64,000 nucleotides of DNA from Alphaproteobacteria bacterium. Lineage in GTDB: Bacteria > Pseudomonadota > Alphaproteobacteria > ATCC43930 > CGMCC-115725. Positions 47,304-57,054 of the stretch are shown one piece after another (position 1 is the stretch's first letter; every line of letters begins with the position of its first letter). The translations under genes were made by a program, and so were the position numbers. The stretch lies in NCBI GenBank assembly GCA_030041385.1, contig JASHNY010000020.1, positions 1-64,000 of the forward strand. The letters are read 5' to 3'. The notes beneath the pieces were generated by a model. That model was not told the DNA's origin. It was given only the letters and a program-made list of their open reading frames with translations, and made no database searches.

Positions 47304-47777
47304 ATGTCCAACCGCTATCTTGAGGTGATTTCGCTGGTCGAGCGGCTGCACCGCCACTTCCTCGAAGTGGTGAAGCTCGAGCTCGATGGGCTGCGGATTC
47401 ACGACATCAACAACGTGCAAGGCATGATGCTGTTCAACATCGGCGACGCGGAGATGACGGTCGGCGAGCTCACCTTGCGCGGCTGCTATCTCGGCTCCAA
47501 CGTCTCCTACAACGTCAAGAAGATGGTCGAAAACGGCTATCTCTCGCAGGAGCGTTCGGTGCACGATCGCCGCTCGATCCACGTTCGCCTGACCGAAAAG
47601 GGCCGGCAGCTCCGCGACCGCCTGAGCAAGATGCATCACCGGCACAGCGAGATGCTGTCGCAGACCCTGGTCACCGGCGAGGATCTCGAGGCGGTCATCA
47701 CCACGCTGGGCCGGCTGGAGCGGTTCTGGATACGCGCCGGCGACCTGGTGCAGCGACCCGGGCAGTTCGCCGCGTAA
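47304..47777 (+). CDS. MarR-type winged-helix regulator (LdtR-like)
   Basis: LDGLRIHDINNVQGMMLFNIGDAEMTVGELTLRGCYLGSNVSYNVKKMVENGYLSQERSVHDRRSIHVRLTEKG. Confidence 0.88.
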   Translation: MSNRYLEVISLVERLHRHFLEVVKLELDGLRIHDINNVQGMMLFNIGDAEMTVGELTLRGCYLGSNVSYNVKKMVENGYLSQERSVHDRRSIHVRLTEKGRQLRDRLSKMHHRHSEMLSQTLVTGEDLEAVITTLGRLERFWIRAGDLVQRPGQFAA

Positions 47778-47877
47778 GACCTTCAGGAACCGGCCGAAAA
47801 CCGGTTTCCGCGATTTTTCTGATGACGGCGCGGCCGCAGCCTGCAACCCTGTCCGCAGGCAATCATGGAGCCGATCG

Positions 47878-48315
47878 ATGCCGTCGCCAATGCCTCCGCA
47901 TGCCGAGCTTGCCCCCGGGCTGAGTGTTGCCGGCAAGCTTGACCGTGCCGATATCGAGGCGCTGGCCGATGCCGGCGTCAAGACGATCATCAACAACCGT
48001 CCGGACGGCGAAGACCCGGGTCAGCTGCCCGCCGCCGAGGCGCGCAAGCTGGCCGAAGCGCGCGGACTGGCCTATCACCACATTCCGTTTACCGCGGCGA
48101 CGCTGACGCGGGCCGATGTCGATGCCTTCGCAACCGTGTTGGGCCAGGCGGTGCGGCCGGTTGTCGCCCATTGCCGCAGCGGCACCCGCTCGACGCTGGT
48201 GTGGGCCTTGACCCGGATGCGCGAGGGTGCCGACCCGGTGGCCTTGGTCTCCCAAGCGGCCGCGAACGGCATCGACATCGCGGCTCTTCCGGCGATCGCG
48301 GCGCGGCTCGGCTAG
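47878..48315 (+). CDS. DUF442/TIGR01244-type (Blh-like) phosphatase/sulfurtransferase
   Basis: GLSVAGKLDRADIEALADAGVKTIINNRPDGEDPGQ, PTP-like loop VAHCRSGTRSTLVW. Confidence 0.88.
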   Translation: MPSPMPPHAELAPGLSVAGKLDRADIEALADAGVKTIINNRPDGEDPGQLPAAEARKLAEARGLAYHHIPFTAATLTRADVDAFATVLGQAVRPVVAHCRSGTRSTLVWALTRMREGADPVALVSQAAANGIDIAALPAIAARLG

Positions 48316-48325
48316 GCTCGGCCGA

Positions 48326-48727
48326 TTGACCGGCGAGCCGCGCTGGGTCTCGTTCGAGGCGGTTGTTGCACTCAATCGCGAGATCGTCGCCAAGACCGGC
48401 GAGCCGCACGCCTTGCGCGATGGCGCCGCCCTGCAGACCGCAATCCGGCGCCCTTGGAACATCTGGGCCTATTTCATGGACCGCGACCACGCCGTGCTGG
48501 CGGCCGCGTTGATGGCGGCGGTCTACGGCGCCCGCGCCTTTGCCGCCGGCAACAAGCGCACCGCGCTCGCCGCCGCGTCGGCCTTTCTCGAAGCCAACGC
48601 CTATCGCGGCGCATTCGCTGACAATCCGCGCGCGCTCGACCGTGCGTTCGAATTTTTTGCGGGCCGGGTCAGCCAGGCCGGGCTGGTGGAGTGGCTTCGG
48701 TTGTGGATGGAGCCGGTCGAGAGGTGA
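48326..48727 (+). CDS. Doc/Fic (death-on-curing)-like protein with altered active-site motif
   Basis: WVSFEAVVALNREIVAKTGEPHALRDGAALQTAIRRP; motif RAFAAGNKRTALAAASAFLEANAY in place of HxFxDGNKRTA. TTG start inferred. Confidence 0.85.
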   Translation: MTGEPRWVSFEAVVALNREIVAKTGEPHALRDGAALQTAIRRPWNIWAYFMDRDHAVLAAALMAAVYGARAFAAGNKRTALAAASAFLEANAYRGAFADNPRALDRAFEFFAGRVSQAGLVEWLRLWMEPVER

Positions 48728-48847
48728 CCCGCCCGCGGCCGGGACATGCCCAGGCGCCGCTCGGAACAGCTCCAATCGATCGGCCGGTTCGGCAGCTCTC
48801 GGCGCGACCGGCCGGGTACAATCCGGGGCGAGGCAGCGCCTGTCCGG

Positions 48848-49291
48848 CTATTTTTTTGCTGCCCGCGAACGCCCTCCGGTGCCGCGCCCCAACCCGATCT
48901 TCTTGGCAAAGGCCGAACGCTGCTCGGCATATTTCGGCGCCACCATCGGATAGTCCGCGCCCAGCCCCCATTTCGCCCGGTATTCATCGGGCGACATATT
49001 GTAGGTCGATCGCAAATGACGCTTCAGCATCTTCAATTTCTTGCCGTCTTCCAGGCAAACCAGGTAATCGGGCATGATCGATTTGCGGATCGGCACCGCC
49101 GGCTTCAACGGTTCGGCCGGCGGCTCCGCTACTTGCGCATCAAGCCCGCGCAAAGAGTTGTAAACAGCATGGATCACCTCGGCAAGCTGACCCGTCGCCA
49201 GCGTATTGTTCCTGACATAAGCGGATACTACGTCGGCGGTCATTCGCAGCAATTCCTCTTCCGCCAGCTTGGGCGACGTAAGTTCAGCCAT
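48848..49291 (-). CDS. MucR/Ros-family transcriptional regulator
   Basis: VRKS-like IRKSIMPDYLVCLEDGKKLKMLKRHLRSTYNMSPDEYRAKWGLGADYPMVAPKYAEQRSAFAKKIGLGR. Confidence 0.95.
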   Translation of the reverse strand: MAELTSPKLAEEELLRMTADVVSAYVRNNTLATGQLAEVIHAVYNSLRGLDAQVAEPPAEPLKPAVPIRKSIMPDYLVCLEDGKKLKMLKRHLRSTYNMSPDEYRAKWGLGADYPMVAPKYAEQRSAFAKKIGLGRGTGGRSRAAKK

Positions 49292-49636
49292 GTTCTGCCT
49301 CGGCTAATCGAGCGAGATTGGGGAGGGCCAGAATTGCAGAGCGAATTGCCAGTGTCAACCTAAACCTACAAGTGATTACAGTAATGAGCAGTAAGGCTGG
49401 CGCAAATGACTTGGCAGTCACGCTCAAGACAGCTAAGGCCGTGACGACAGATCGAGTCTGATAATCGGTGAACATGCATTGTGCTTGCTCATGTTGCGAT
49501 TTGTCGGATTGCTCTGGGCGCGGCTCGACAGCGTGAAGAATCCGAATTCGACGCGAGTCCTGGTGGCACGCTGACATCGGCGACCGAGATATGGTAGGTT
49601 GTGCCGTATTGGCGCTGCGGCTGGCCGCAGCGTCGC

Positions 49637-50986
49637 GTGTCGTCTTGCCGGATAGGTGATCCCCTGCCCAATTCAACAGCGCCGTCCCCGCGCTTCGTCC
49701 CCCCCAGCGGCCTTTTTGCCGACAGTCTCGACGTAACGGACCCCGAATTGTCGGCGGCCGTCAGGGCAGAGCTCGGCCGGCAGCAATCGCAGATCGAGCT
49801 GATCGCCAGCGAGAACATCGTGTCCCGCGCTGTACTTGAGGCGCAGGGCTCGGTACTGACCAACAAGTATGCCGAGGGATATCCGGGGCGCCGTTATTAC
49901 GGCGGCTGCGAGTTCGTCGATATTGCCGAGCGGCTGGCAATCGACCGCGCCAAGCGGCTGTTCGGCTGCCAATTCGCCAATGTGCAGCCGCATGCCGGGG
50001 CGCCCGCGAACGAGGCGGTCTATCTTGCCCTGTTGGCGCCGGGCGACACGATCCTCGGCATGTCGCTCGCGGCCGGCGGCCATCTGACCCACGGCGCCAG
50101 CGCCAATGTGTCGGGCAAGTGGTTCCGGTCGGTGACCTATGGCGTGAGGGCCCAGGACGGACGCATCGACATTGAGGAGGTCGAGCGCCAGGCCGAAACG
50201 CACCGGCCGCGCCTGATCATCGCCGGCGGCAGCGCCTATCCGCGCATTATCGACTTTGCCCGGTTTCGCGAGATTGCCGACCGGGTCGGCGCGTACCTGA
50301 TGGTCGACATGGCGCATTTCGCCGGTCTGGTCGCCGGCGGGGTGCATCCGAGCCCGCTGCCGCATGCCCACGTCGTCACCACGACCACGCACAAAACCCT
50401 GCGCGGGCCGCGCGGCGGCATGATTCTCGCCAATGACGAAGAGCTCGGCAAGCGCATCAACTCCGCCGTGTTCCCGGGCCTTCAGGGCGGCCCGCTGATG
50501 CACGCGATCGCGGCCAAGGCGGTCGCCCTGGCAGAGGCGTCGCGGCCGGAGTTTGCCCTCTACGCCCGCGCCGTCGTCGACAATGCCCAGGCGCTGGCGG
50601 CAACCCTGGCGGAGGCTGGCCTCGCGATCGTCTCCGGCGGCACCGACACGCACCTGATGCTGGTCGATCTGCGCCCCATGGGGTTGACCGGGCGCGCCGC
50701 CGAGCAGGCCTTGGAGCGCGCCGGGATCACCTGCAACAAGAACGGCATCCCGTTCGACCCGCAAAAGCCGACCGTGACTTCGGGCATTCGGCTGGGGTCG
50801 CCGGCGGCGACCACGCGCGGCTTCGGGACCGGCGAGTTTCGCCAGATCGGCGAATGGATCGTCGAGGTTCTGCGCGGACTCGCCCGCAACCCGGACGGCG
50901 ATGCCGCGTGCGAGGCGCGCGTGCGCGGGCAGGTTGCGGCGCTCTGCGCGCGATTTCCGATCTATCAGGCGTTGGAGCGGTCGTGA
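49637..50986 (+). CDS. glyA: Serine hydroxymethyltransferase (start uncertain; GTG at 49637 is one option)
   Basis: [80 protein letters not shown]. Confidence 0.96.
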   Translation: MSSCRIGDPLPNSTAPSPRFVPPSGLFADSLDVTDPELSAAVRAELGRQQSQIELIASENIVSRAVLEAQGSVLTNKYAEGYPGRRYYGGCEFVDIAERLAIDRAKRLFGCQFANVQPHAGAPANEAVYLALLAPGDTILGMSLAAGGHLTHGASANVSGKWFRSVTYGVRAQDGRIDIEEVERQAETHRPRLIIAGGSAYPRIIDFARFREIADRVGAYLMVDMAHFAGLVAGGVHPSPLPHAHVVTTTTHKTLRGPRGGMILANDEELGKRINSAVFPGLQGGPLMHAIAAKAVALAEASRPEFALYARAVVDNAQALAATLAEAGLAIVSGGTDTHLMLVDLRPMGLTGRAAEQALERAGITCNKNGIPFDPQKPTVTSGIRLGSPAATTRGFGTGEFRQIGEWIVEVLRGLARNPDGDAACEARVRGQVAALCARFPIYQALERS

Positions 50987-51040
50987 CGGCAAGCCCTGCG
51001 ATGCACGCGGCGGCGCAGGCGTGGAACGACGGAGGAGGAA

Positions 51041-51499
51041 ATGCGCTGTCCGTTCTGCGGCACGGATGATACCCAGGTCAAGGATTCGCGGCCGACCGAC
51101 GATCGCGGCGCGATCCGCCGACGGCGCTTCTGCCCGAACTGCGCGGCGCGGTTCACGACGTTCGAGCGCGTGCAATTGCGCGAGCTGATCGTCGTCAAGA
51201 AGAACGGCCAGCGCCAGCAGTTCGACCGCGACAAGCTGGCCCGCTCGATCTATGTCGCGTTGCGCAAGCGGCCGTTTGAGCCCGATCGGGTCGAGCGCAT
51301 CATCAACTCGCTGGTGCGCCAGCTCGAAAGCTCAGGCGAAACCGAAATCCCCAGCGAGGTCATCGGCGGCTTGGTGATGGAGGCGCTTTCCTCGCTCGAC
51401 CAGGTCGCCTATATCCGCTTTGCCTCGGTCTATCGCAATTTCCGCGAAGCCAAGGATTTCGGCGAATTCGTCGGGCGGATCGCGGCGGATGGCGATTAA
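51041..51499 (+). CDS. nrdR: Transcriptional repressor NrdR
   Basis: [49 protein letters not shown]-cone [13 protein letters not shown]. Confidence 0.97.
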   Translation: MRCPFCGTDDTQVKDSRPTDDRGAIRRRRFCPNCAARFTTFERVQLRELIVVKKNGQRQQFDRDKLARSIYVALRKRPFEPDRVERIINSLVRQLESSGETEIPSEVIGGLVMEALSSLDQVAYIRFASVYRNFREAKDFGEFVGRIAADGD

Positions 51500-52658
51500 G
51501 GCCGGCGCGCCGTCGCCGACCGACCAGGAGGAAACGGACCGGCGCGACCATGCCGCGATGCGCTCGGCACTGTCGCTTGCCCGGCGAGGGCTCGGCTCGG
51601 CCTGGCCCAACCCGGCGGTCGGCTGCGTGATCGTCAATGGCGGGCGTGTCGTCGGGCGCGGCTGGACGCAGCCGGGCGGCCGGCCGCACGCCGAAGCCGA
51701 AGCGCTGGCCCGGGCCGGCGCGGCGGCGCGCGGCGCCACCGCCTATGTTACGCTCGAGCCGTGCTCCCACGCGGGGCGCGGCCCGGCTTGCGCCGATGCG
51801 CTGATCGCCGCGGGGGTGGCGCGCGTCGTCGCCGCGGTCGAAGACCCCGACCCGCGCACCGCCGGCGCCGGAATGGCCCGGCTGCGGGCGGCGGGTGTCG
51901 CGGTTCAGACCGGATTGTGCGCTGACGAGGCCCGCGAAGCGAATGCCGGGTTCTTTCAGCGCTTGGGCACCGGACGCCCGCTGGTGACGTTGAAGCTCGC
52001 GACCTCGCTGGACGGCCGCATCGCGACGGCGAGCGGCGAAAGCCGGTGGATCACCGGCTCTGCCGCACGCGACCGCGCGCATGCATTGCGGGCCGCGCAC
52101 GACGCGATCCTGGTCGGCACCGATACGGTCGCCGCCGACGATCCGCAGCTGACCTGCCGGCTGCCCGGGCTTGGCGGCCGCTCGCCGGTGCGGGTCGTGC
52201 TCGATCGCCGGCTGCGGCTGCCGCTCGCAGCGCGGGTTTTCGCCGAGGCGAGCACGGTGCCGACCTGGGTGTTGACGCTCGGCTCCTCATCCCCCGAGCG
52301 TTGGCGCGCGTTGCGCGAGCGCGGGGTCGAGATCGTCGCGGCGGAGCCGGACGGGGATGGCCGGATCGACCTTGAAAAGGCCCTTCTGGCGCTGGGCGGC
52401 CGGGGCCTGACCCGCGTGCTGGTCGAGGGCGGCGGCCGACTCGCGGCCTCGCTGTGGCGAGGCGGCCTTGTCGACCGGGTGGTGTGGATGCATGCGCCGC
52501 TGGCATTGGGCGGCGACGGCGTAGCGGCGGTCGCCGCGCTCGGCCTCGACCGGCTCGCCGACGCGCCGCGCCTGGAACTGGCGTCGATCCAAACGGCGGG
52601 GGGCGACATCGTCGAAACCTACCGCCTCGCCCCGCCGGGCGCCGGCAGGCCGTTCTAG
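51489..52658 (+). CDS. ribD: Bifunctional riboflavin deaminase/reductase RibD
   Basis: [72 protein letters not shown]. Confidence 0.96.
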   Translation: MAIKAGAPSPTDQEETDRRDHAAMRSALSLARRGLGSAWPNPAVGCVIVNGGRVVGRGWTQPGGRPHAEAEALARAGAAARGATAYVTLEPCSHAGRGPACADALIAAGVARVVAAVEDPDPRTAGAGMARLRAAGVAVQTGLCADEAREANAGFFQRLGTGRPLVTLKLATSLDGRIATASGESRWITGSAARDRAHALRAAHDAILVGTDTVAADDPQLTCRLPGLGGRSPVRVVLDRRLRLPLAARVFAEASTVPTWVLTLGSSSPERWRALRERGVEIVAAEPDGDGRIDLEKALLALGGRGLTRVLVEGGGRLAASLWRGGLVDRVVWMHAPLALGGDGVAAVAALGLDRLADAPRLELASIQTAGGDIVETYRLAPPGAGRPF

Positions 52659-52975
52659 CGGGCCGCCGGCGGGCCCGACAGGTTTCCGCACTTGCGATCG
52701 AGAATGTCGTGCATCGCGACGCCGTGCGTTGACGAGTTGGGCGCGAAGACCGTGCCGGGGGCGAAGTGCATCGCCATGCCGGCGACATCGAGCGTGACCG
52801 GCGTCATCACGGTCCAAGCGCCGCCGGGATGGCGCGCGAAGGCGGGGCAGGGCACCGCCGGATCGGGCAAGGTCGAGCCGGCCTGGGCAAAGGCGGGTTC
52901 TGCGGCAGCCATCACCAACAGCAGGGAGGCCGCTCCCGCACAAAGGCGGAACCGTTGCTTTCTCAATATCTCCAT
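52655..52975 (-). CDS. Hypothetical secreted protein
   Basis: Signal-like N-terminus (LCAGAASLLLVMAAAEPAFAQ), mature HPGGAWTVMTPVTLDVAGMAMHFAPGTVFAPNSSTHGVAMHDILDRKCG; convergent with ribD, overlapping it by 4 bp. Confidence 0.7.
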   Translation of the reverse strand: MEILRKQRFRLCAGAASLLLVMAAAEPAFAQAGSTLPDPAVPCPAFARHPGGAWTVMTPVTLDVAGMAMHFAPGTVFAPNSSTHGVAMHDILDRKCGNLSGPPAAR

Positions 52976-53075
52976 CGCGTGGGCCTTAACAATGGGCGCA
53001 TCTGGCCGGTAAACGCCGGAAGGGCGGCTTCGTCCGCCCCTTGCCTGCGGCCGGAGAGGCTCTTAGCCTAGCGCC

Positions 53076-53690
53076 ATGTTCACCGGAATCATTACCGATC
53101 TCGGCCGGGTGCGGCGGCTGCGGCGCGGCAACGGCCTCGAGCTGACGATCGCGACAGGGTTCGACATCGCGTCGATCGATATCGGCGCCTCGATCTGCTG
53201 TTCCGGCGTATGCCTGACGGTGGTTGCGCTCGAGGACGGGGCCTTCGCGGTTCAGGCATCGGGCGAGACGCTGGCGCGCTCGACCCTCGGCGGCTGGACC
53301 GAAGGGACGGCCGTCAACCTCGAACGCTCGCTGAAACTCGGCGACGAGTTCGGCGGGCATATCGTCTCGGGCCATGTCGACGGCGTCGCCGAGATTGTCG
53401 AGCGCCGGCAGGACGCCGAGTCGGTCCGCTTCACGATCGCGGCGCCGGCCGAATTCGCCGCATTGGTTGCGGAAAAGGGGTCGGTCGCGCTCGACGGCAT
53501 CAGCCTGACGGTCAACCAGGTCGCGGGCCGGAACTTCGGCGTCAACATCATCCCGTACACGCTGGCCCACACCAATCTGGGCGAGGCGCGACCCGGCCAA
53601 TTGCTCAATTTCGAAGTCGACCCGATCGCGCGCTATGTCGCGCGGCTTCTCAATGCCCGCGGCGAAGCCGCCCACGAGGCCGGACGATGA
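53076..53690 (+). CDS. ribE: Riboflavin synthase, alpha subunit
   Basis: MFTGIITDLGRVRRL, GASICCSGVCLTVV, GDEFGGHIVSGHVDGVAEI, IPYTLAHTNLGEARPGQLLNFEVDPIARYVARLL. Confidence 0.97.
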   Translation: MFTGIITDLGRVRRLRRGNGLELTIATGFDIASIDIGASICCSGVCLTVVALEDGAFAVQASGETLARSTLGGWTEGTAVNLERSLKLGDEFGGHIVSGHVDGVAEIVERRQDAESVRFTIAAPAEFAALVAEKGSVALDGISLTVNQVAGRNFGVNIIPYTLAHTNLGEARPGQLLNFEVDPIARYVARLLNARGEAAHEAGR

Positions 53691-54130
53691 CCAAAACTCC
53701 CCATCTGCTGCTGGTCGAGGCGCAATTCTATCCGCATATCAGCGCCCTGTTGCGGCAAGGCGCCGAGCGGGCATTGGCGGAGGCGGGCGCCACCTTCGAG
53801 GCGGTGGCGGTGCCGGGTGCCTTCGAGATCCCCGGTGCGATCAAGTTCGCCGCGAAATCCGGCAATTTCGACGGATACGTCGCGCTTGGCTGCGTGATCC
53901 GCGGCGAGACCAGTCATTACGACCATGTCTGCAGCGAAAGCGCACGCGGCCTGCAGGACCTGGCCTGCCGCGACGGTCTCGCGATCGGTTTCGGCATCGC
54001 CACCTGCAACAACGAGGCGCAGGCCCTGGCGCGGACGTCATGCGATGGGCGCGACATGGGCGGCAAGGCGGTCCGTGCCTGCCTGGCGATGGTTGCCTTG
54101 AAGCGGCGATTTGCCGGGAGCGCGGAGTGA
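53687..54130 (+). CDS. ribH: 6,7-dimethyl-8-ribityllumazine synthase
   Basis: VPGAFEIPGAIKFAAKSGNFDGYVALGCVIRGETSHYDHVCSESARGL; ATGA overlap with ribE. Confidence 0.96.
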   Translation: MTKTPHLLLVEAQFYPHISALLRQGAERALAEAGATFEAVAVPGAFEIPGAIKFAAKSGNFDGYVALGCVIRGETSHYDHVCSESARGLQDLACRDGLAIGFGIATCNNEAQALARTSCDGRDMGGKAVRACLAMVALKRRFAGSAE

Positions 54131-54627
54131 ACCCGACCGAGGAGCCTGTGCATGGCGCCGGACCCGGCCGCCGTGGCGGCGGGAGCCGGCGCCGGGCCGC
54201 CCGCCTGGCGGCAGTGCAGGCTCTCTACCAGCTCGAACTGAACCCCGGGCTCGGCGCCGACGGGGTGGTGCGCGAATTTGCCAATCACCGCCTCGGTCGC
54301 GAGATCGACGGCAATGATTACGGCGATGCCGACGCGACGCTGTTTGCCGAGATCGTGCGCGGTGTCGTTGCCGACCGCGATCGCCTAGACGAGGCGATTG
54401 CGGCGTCGCTCACCGAGGAATGGCCGCTGGCGCGACTGGAGACGATATTGCGGTTGCTGCTGGAAGCCGGCGCGTTCGAGATCGTCCATCGCCGCGATAT
54501 CCCGCCGCGGGTGACCTTGAGCGAATATGTCGGCCTTGCCCATGCGTTCTTTGAAGGCAAGCAGCCGGGCCTGGCGAACGGCGTTCTCGATCACCTCGCC
54601 CGCACCCTGCGCCCTGCCGAGATGTAG
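54127..54627 (+). CDS. nusB: Transcription antitermination factor NusB (GTG start)
   Basis: SRRRAARLAAVQALYQLELNP, LARLETILRLLLEAGAFEIVHRRDIPPRVTLSEYVGLAHAFFEGKQPGLANGVLDHLAR. Confidence 0.95.
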   Translation: MNPTEEPVHGAGPGRRGGGSRRRAARLAAVQALYQLELNPGLGADGVVREFANHRLGREIDGNDYGDADATLFAEIVRGVVADRDRLDEAIAASLTEEWPLARLETILRLLLEAGAFEIVHRRDIPPRVTLSEYVGLAHAFFEGKQPGLANGVLDHLARTLRPAEM

Positions 54628-54630
54628 GCG

Positions 54631-55611
54631 ATGACTGCCGGCGGGCTCGGCGAGTTTGGCCGCATCCGGTGCTTTTTCGCGCCGCTTGCCGGGCCCGGCG
54701 GGCTGGGATTGACCGACGACGCCGCGCTGTTCGACTGCGAGCCGGGGCGCCGCCTGGTCGTGACGGCCGATGCGATCGTTGCCGGAATCCATTATCTGCC
54801 GGACGATCCGCCCGACCTGGTGGCGCGCAAATTGCTGCGCGTCAACCTGTCGGACCTGGCGGCCATGGGCGCGCGACCGCGCCATTACCTGTTGACGACG
54901 GCATTGCCTGAGACGATCGACGACGCATGGGTTGCCCGCTTTGCCGCAGGGCTTGCAGAGGACCAGCGCCGGTTCGGGGTCGATCTGCTTGGCGGCGACT
55001 CGGTTGCGACGTCGGGGCCGGCGGTGTTGTCGCTGACCGCGATCGGTGATGTCGCCGCGGGGGCCGAAATCCGCCGCCGCGGCGCGCAACCGGGCGACCG
55101 GGTGTGGGTGTCGGGGACGATCGGGGATGCCGGCCTGGGCCTGGCGGTGCTGAAGGGCGAATACGAAGCGCTTCCGGCCGAGCATCGCGCCGCGCTCTCG
55201 GGGCGCTACCGGTTGCCGGAGCCGCGCACGGCGCTGGGGCCGCGGCTCGCGGGGATCGCCCACGCGATGATCGATGTTTCCGACGGGCTGCTCGCTGATC
55301 TCGGCCACATCTGCGCGGCGTCGCAAGTGGCGGCGACGGTCGCCGCGGCCTTGTTGCCGCTGTCGCCAGCGGCCGCGGCGGCCATCGCGGCGGCGCCGGA
55401 AATGCGGGCAAAACTGGCCGGCGCCGGCGACGATTATGAATTGCTGTTCACCGCGCCGGCGGCGATGGACCCGGCGATCGTCCGGGTGGGGGCCGATCTT
55501 GGCTTGGCCTTGACCGCAATCGGCACGATCGAGGCGGGGGAGGGGGTGCGGCTCGTCGATCCCGCGGGCCGGCCTATCGCCGTGAAAAGCCCCGGCTACC
55601 GCCACTTCTGA
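54631..55611 (+). CDS. thiL: Thiamine-phosphate kinase
   Basis: LTDDAALFDCEPGRRLVVTADAIVAGIHYLPDD, RVNLSDLAAMGARPRHYLLT, MIDVSDGLLADLGHICAAS, AGAGDDYELLFTAP. Confidence 0.96.
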   Translation: MTAGGLGEFGRIRCFFAPLAGPGGLGLTDDAALFDCEPGRRLVVTADAIVAGIHYLPDDPPDLVARKLLRVNLSDLAAMGARPRHYLLTTALPETIDDAWVARFAAGLAEDQRRFGVDLLGGDSVATSGPAVLSLTAIGDVAAGAEIRRRGAQPGDRVWVSGTIGDAGLGLAVLKGEYEALPAEHRAALSGRYRLPEPRTALGPRLAGIAHAMIDVSDGLLADLGHICAASQVAATVAAALLPLSPAAAAAIAAAPEMRAKLAGAGDDYELLFTAPAAMDPAIVRVGADLGLALTAIGTIEAGEGVRLVDPAGRPIAVKSPGYRHF

Positions 55612-55731
55612 CCGCGATATCGGCGCCGATCTTTGATTCAGCAATGAATAATGCTAAAAGGTCGATGCCGACGCCGCCAATTCGACCGGTGCGCGGAAGC
55701 CCCGCTGGGCAAAGGGGAGACTCCGGCTGCA

Positions 55732-57036
55732 ATGAACCGGGTTTTCTTCTTTCTCTCGACGCTGTTAGTTACGCTCGCCGCGTGCTCGGCGATACCGACA
55801 ACCGGCCCGTCGGGCGATCAGGTCATCGCCGACTCGCACGGGCCTGGCTATCCCCGGTTCGACATCGTCAGGATCGACGATCGGGTGCTCGGCACCCTGG
55901 CGGCGCAGCCCACTATTCCGTTTCACTCGCGTTTCCCGAAATATACGCCGCCGCCCGAACTGCCGATCGAAGTCGGCGACGTGGTGTCGGTCGTGATCTG
56001 GGAAGCAGCCGGGAACGGGCTGTTCGGGCGGTCGTTGTCGGCGACCACGGCGACCGGCAGCGAGCTTGTCGACAGATTGCGAGCCGCCGGCGTGGCCCTG
56101 CCGGTCGGGCCGATATCGTCCGGTCAGCTGAGCAGCACGCTCGCACGTCTGCGGAACACCGCGGAAGGGCAGTCGACGTTGCAGTCGCTGCAGCCGACCG
56201 GGCGCTCCGGCACAAGCATCCCCGACCAGCAAGTCGGCCCCGACGGCGCCATCACCATTCCCTATGCCGGGCGCATCCCGGTCGTCGGCCTCACCCCGAC
56301 CGCGGTTGGGCACCTGATCGCCCGCCGTCTGGCGCAAAAGGCGATCGAGCCGCAGCTGCTGGTCGTCGTCAAAAGCAGCGACGTCAATTCCGTCGCGGTG
56401 TCGGGCGACCTCATCAAAGGGGCCCGGGTCACCCTCTCGGAGGGCGGAACGACGCTGATGCAGGCGATCGCGGCGGCCGGCGGTACGACCGCGCCGGTCC
56501 ACGACACCTATGTCGAGCTGTCGCGCGACGGGATCACGGCGGCGATCCCGCTCGCAGCCCTCGTCGCCGACCCCGACGAGGACATCTTTGCGCGGCCGGG
56601 CGATGTCATCACGGTCGAGCGCAAGCCGCGGGTCGTCAGCGTGTTCGGCGCCACCACGATAAACAGGGCGGTCACCTTCGACCGGGAAAACGTGTCGCTG
56701 ATCGAGGCGCTCGGACGCGCGGGCGGGTTGCTGGACCAAAATGCCGACCCGCGGGCGATATTCCTGATGCGCTACGAGCCGGCGAGGCTGGTCAAAGCGC
56801 TCGGCGAACCCCCGGTGCCGGGTGCGCCGCCGGGGGTCGAGCCGGTCGCCTATCAGCTCGACCTCTACAACGCGAAATCCTACGCCCTCGCCAAGCGCTT
56901 TCTGCTGCACGACAACGACGTGATCTATGTCGCGAACGCGAAGATCATGCCGGTCCAGAAGGTCTTCACCGTTTTCGAGAACCTCACCGCCCCGGCGATC
57001 AGCGGCTACCTGACCTGCAGGTCGATCAAGTGCTGA
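55732..57036 (+). CDS. Polysaccharide biosynthesis/export lipoprotein (Wza-like, SLBB domains)
   Basis: Lipobox LAACSA; IEVGDVVSVVIWEAAGNGLFG; PDGAITIPYAGRIPVVGLTPTAVGHLIARRLAQKAIEPQLLVVV. Confidence 0.92.
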   Translation: MNRVFFFLSTLLVTLAACSAIPTTGPSGDQVIADSHGPGYPRFDIVRIDDRVLGTLAAQPTIPFHSRFPKYTPPPELPIEVGDVVSVVIWEAAGNGLFGRSLSATTATGSELVDRLRAAGVALPVGPISSGQLSSTLARLRNTAEGQSTLQSLQPTGRSGTSIPDQQVGPDGAITIPYAGRIPVVGLTPTAVGHLIARRLAQKAIEPQLLVVVKSSDVNSVAVSGDLIKGARVTLSEGGTTLMQAIAAAGGTTAPVHDTYVELSRDGITAAIPLAALVADPDEDIFARPGDVITVERKPRVVSVFGATTINRAVTFDRENVSLIEALGRAGGLLDQNADPRAIFLMRYEPARLVKALGEPPVPGAPPGVEPVAYQLDLYNAKSYALAKRFLLHDNDVIYVANAKIMPVQKVFTVFENLTAPAISGYLTCRSIKC

Positions 57037-57054
57037 TGCGGCGGCCGGCCTGGC

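Noticed and set aside
48848-49291. Loss of the second zinc-ligand His in MucR (HLRSTYN) as a novelty
   Set aside because: As I recall, several Ros/MucR homologues vary at zinc-coordinating positions, so this alone is not a strong novelty.
52980-53075. FMN riboswitch upstream of ribE
   Set aside because: No recognisable RFN-element consensus (AGGGCGGGGTGAAA-like core) could be identified by eye.
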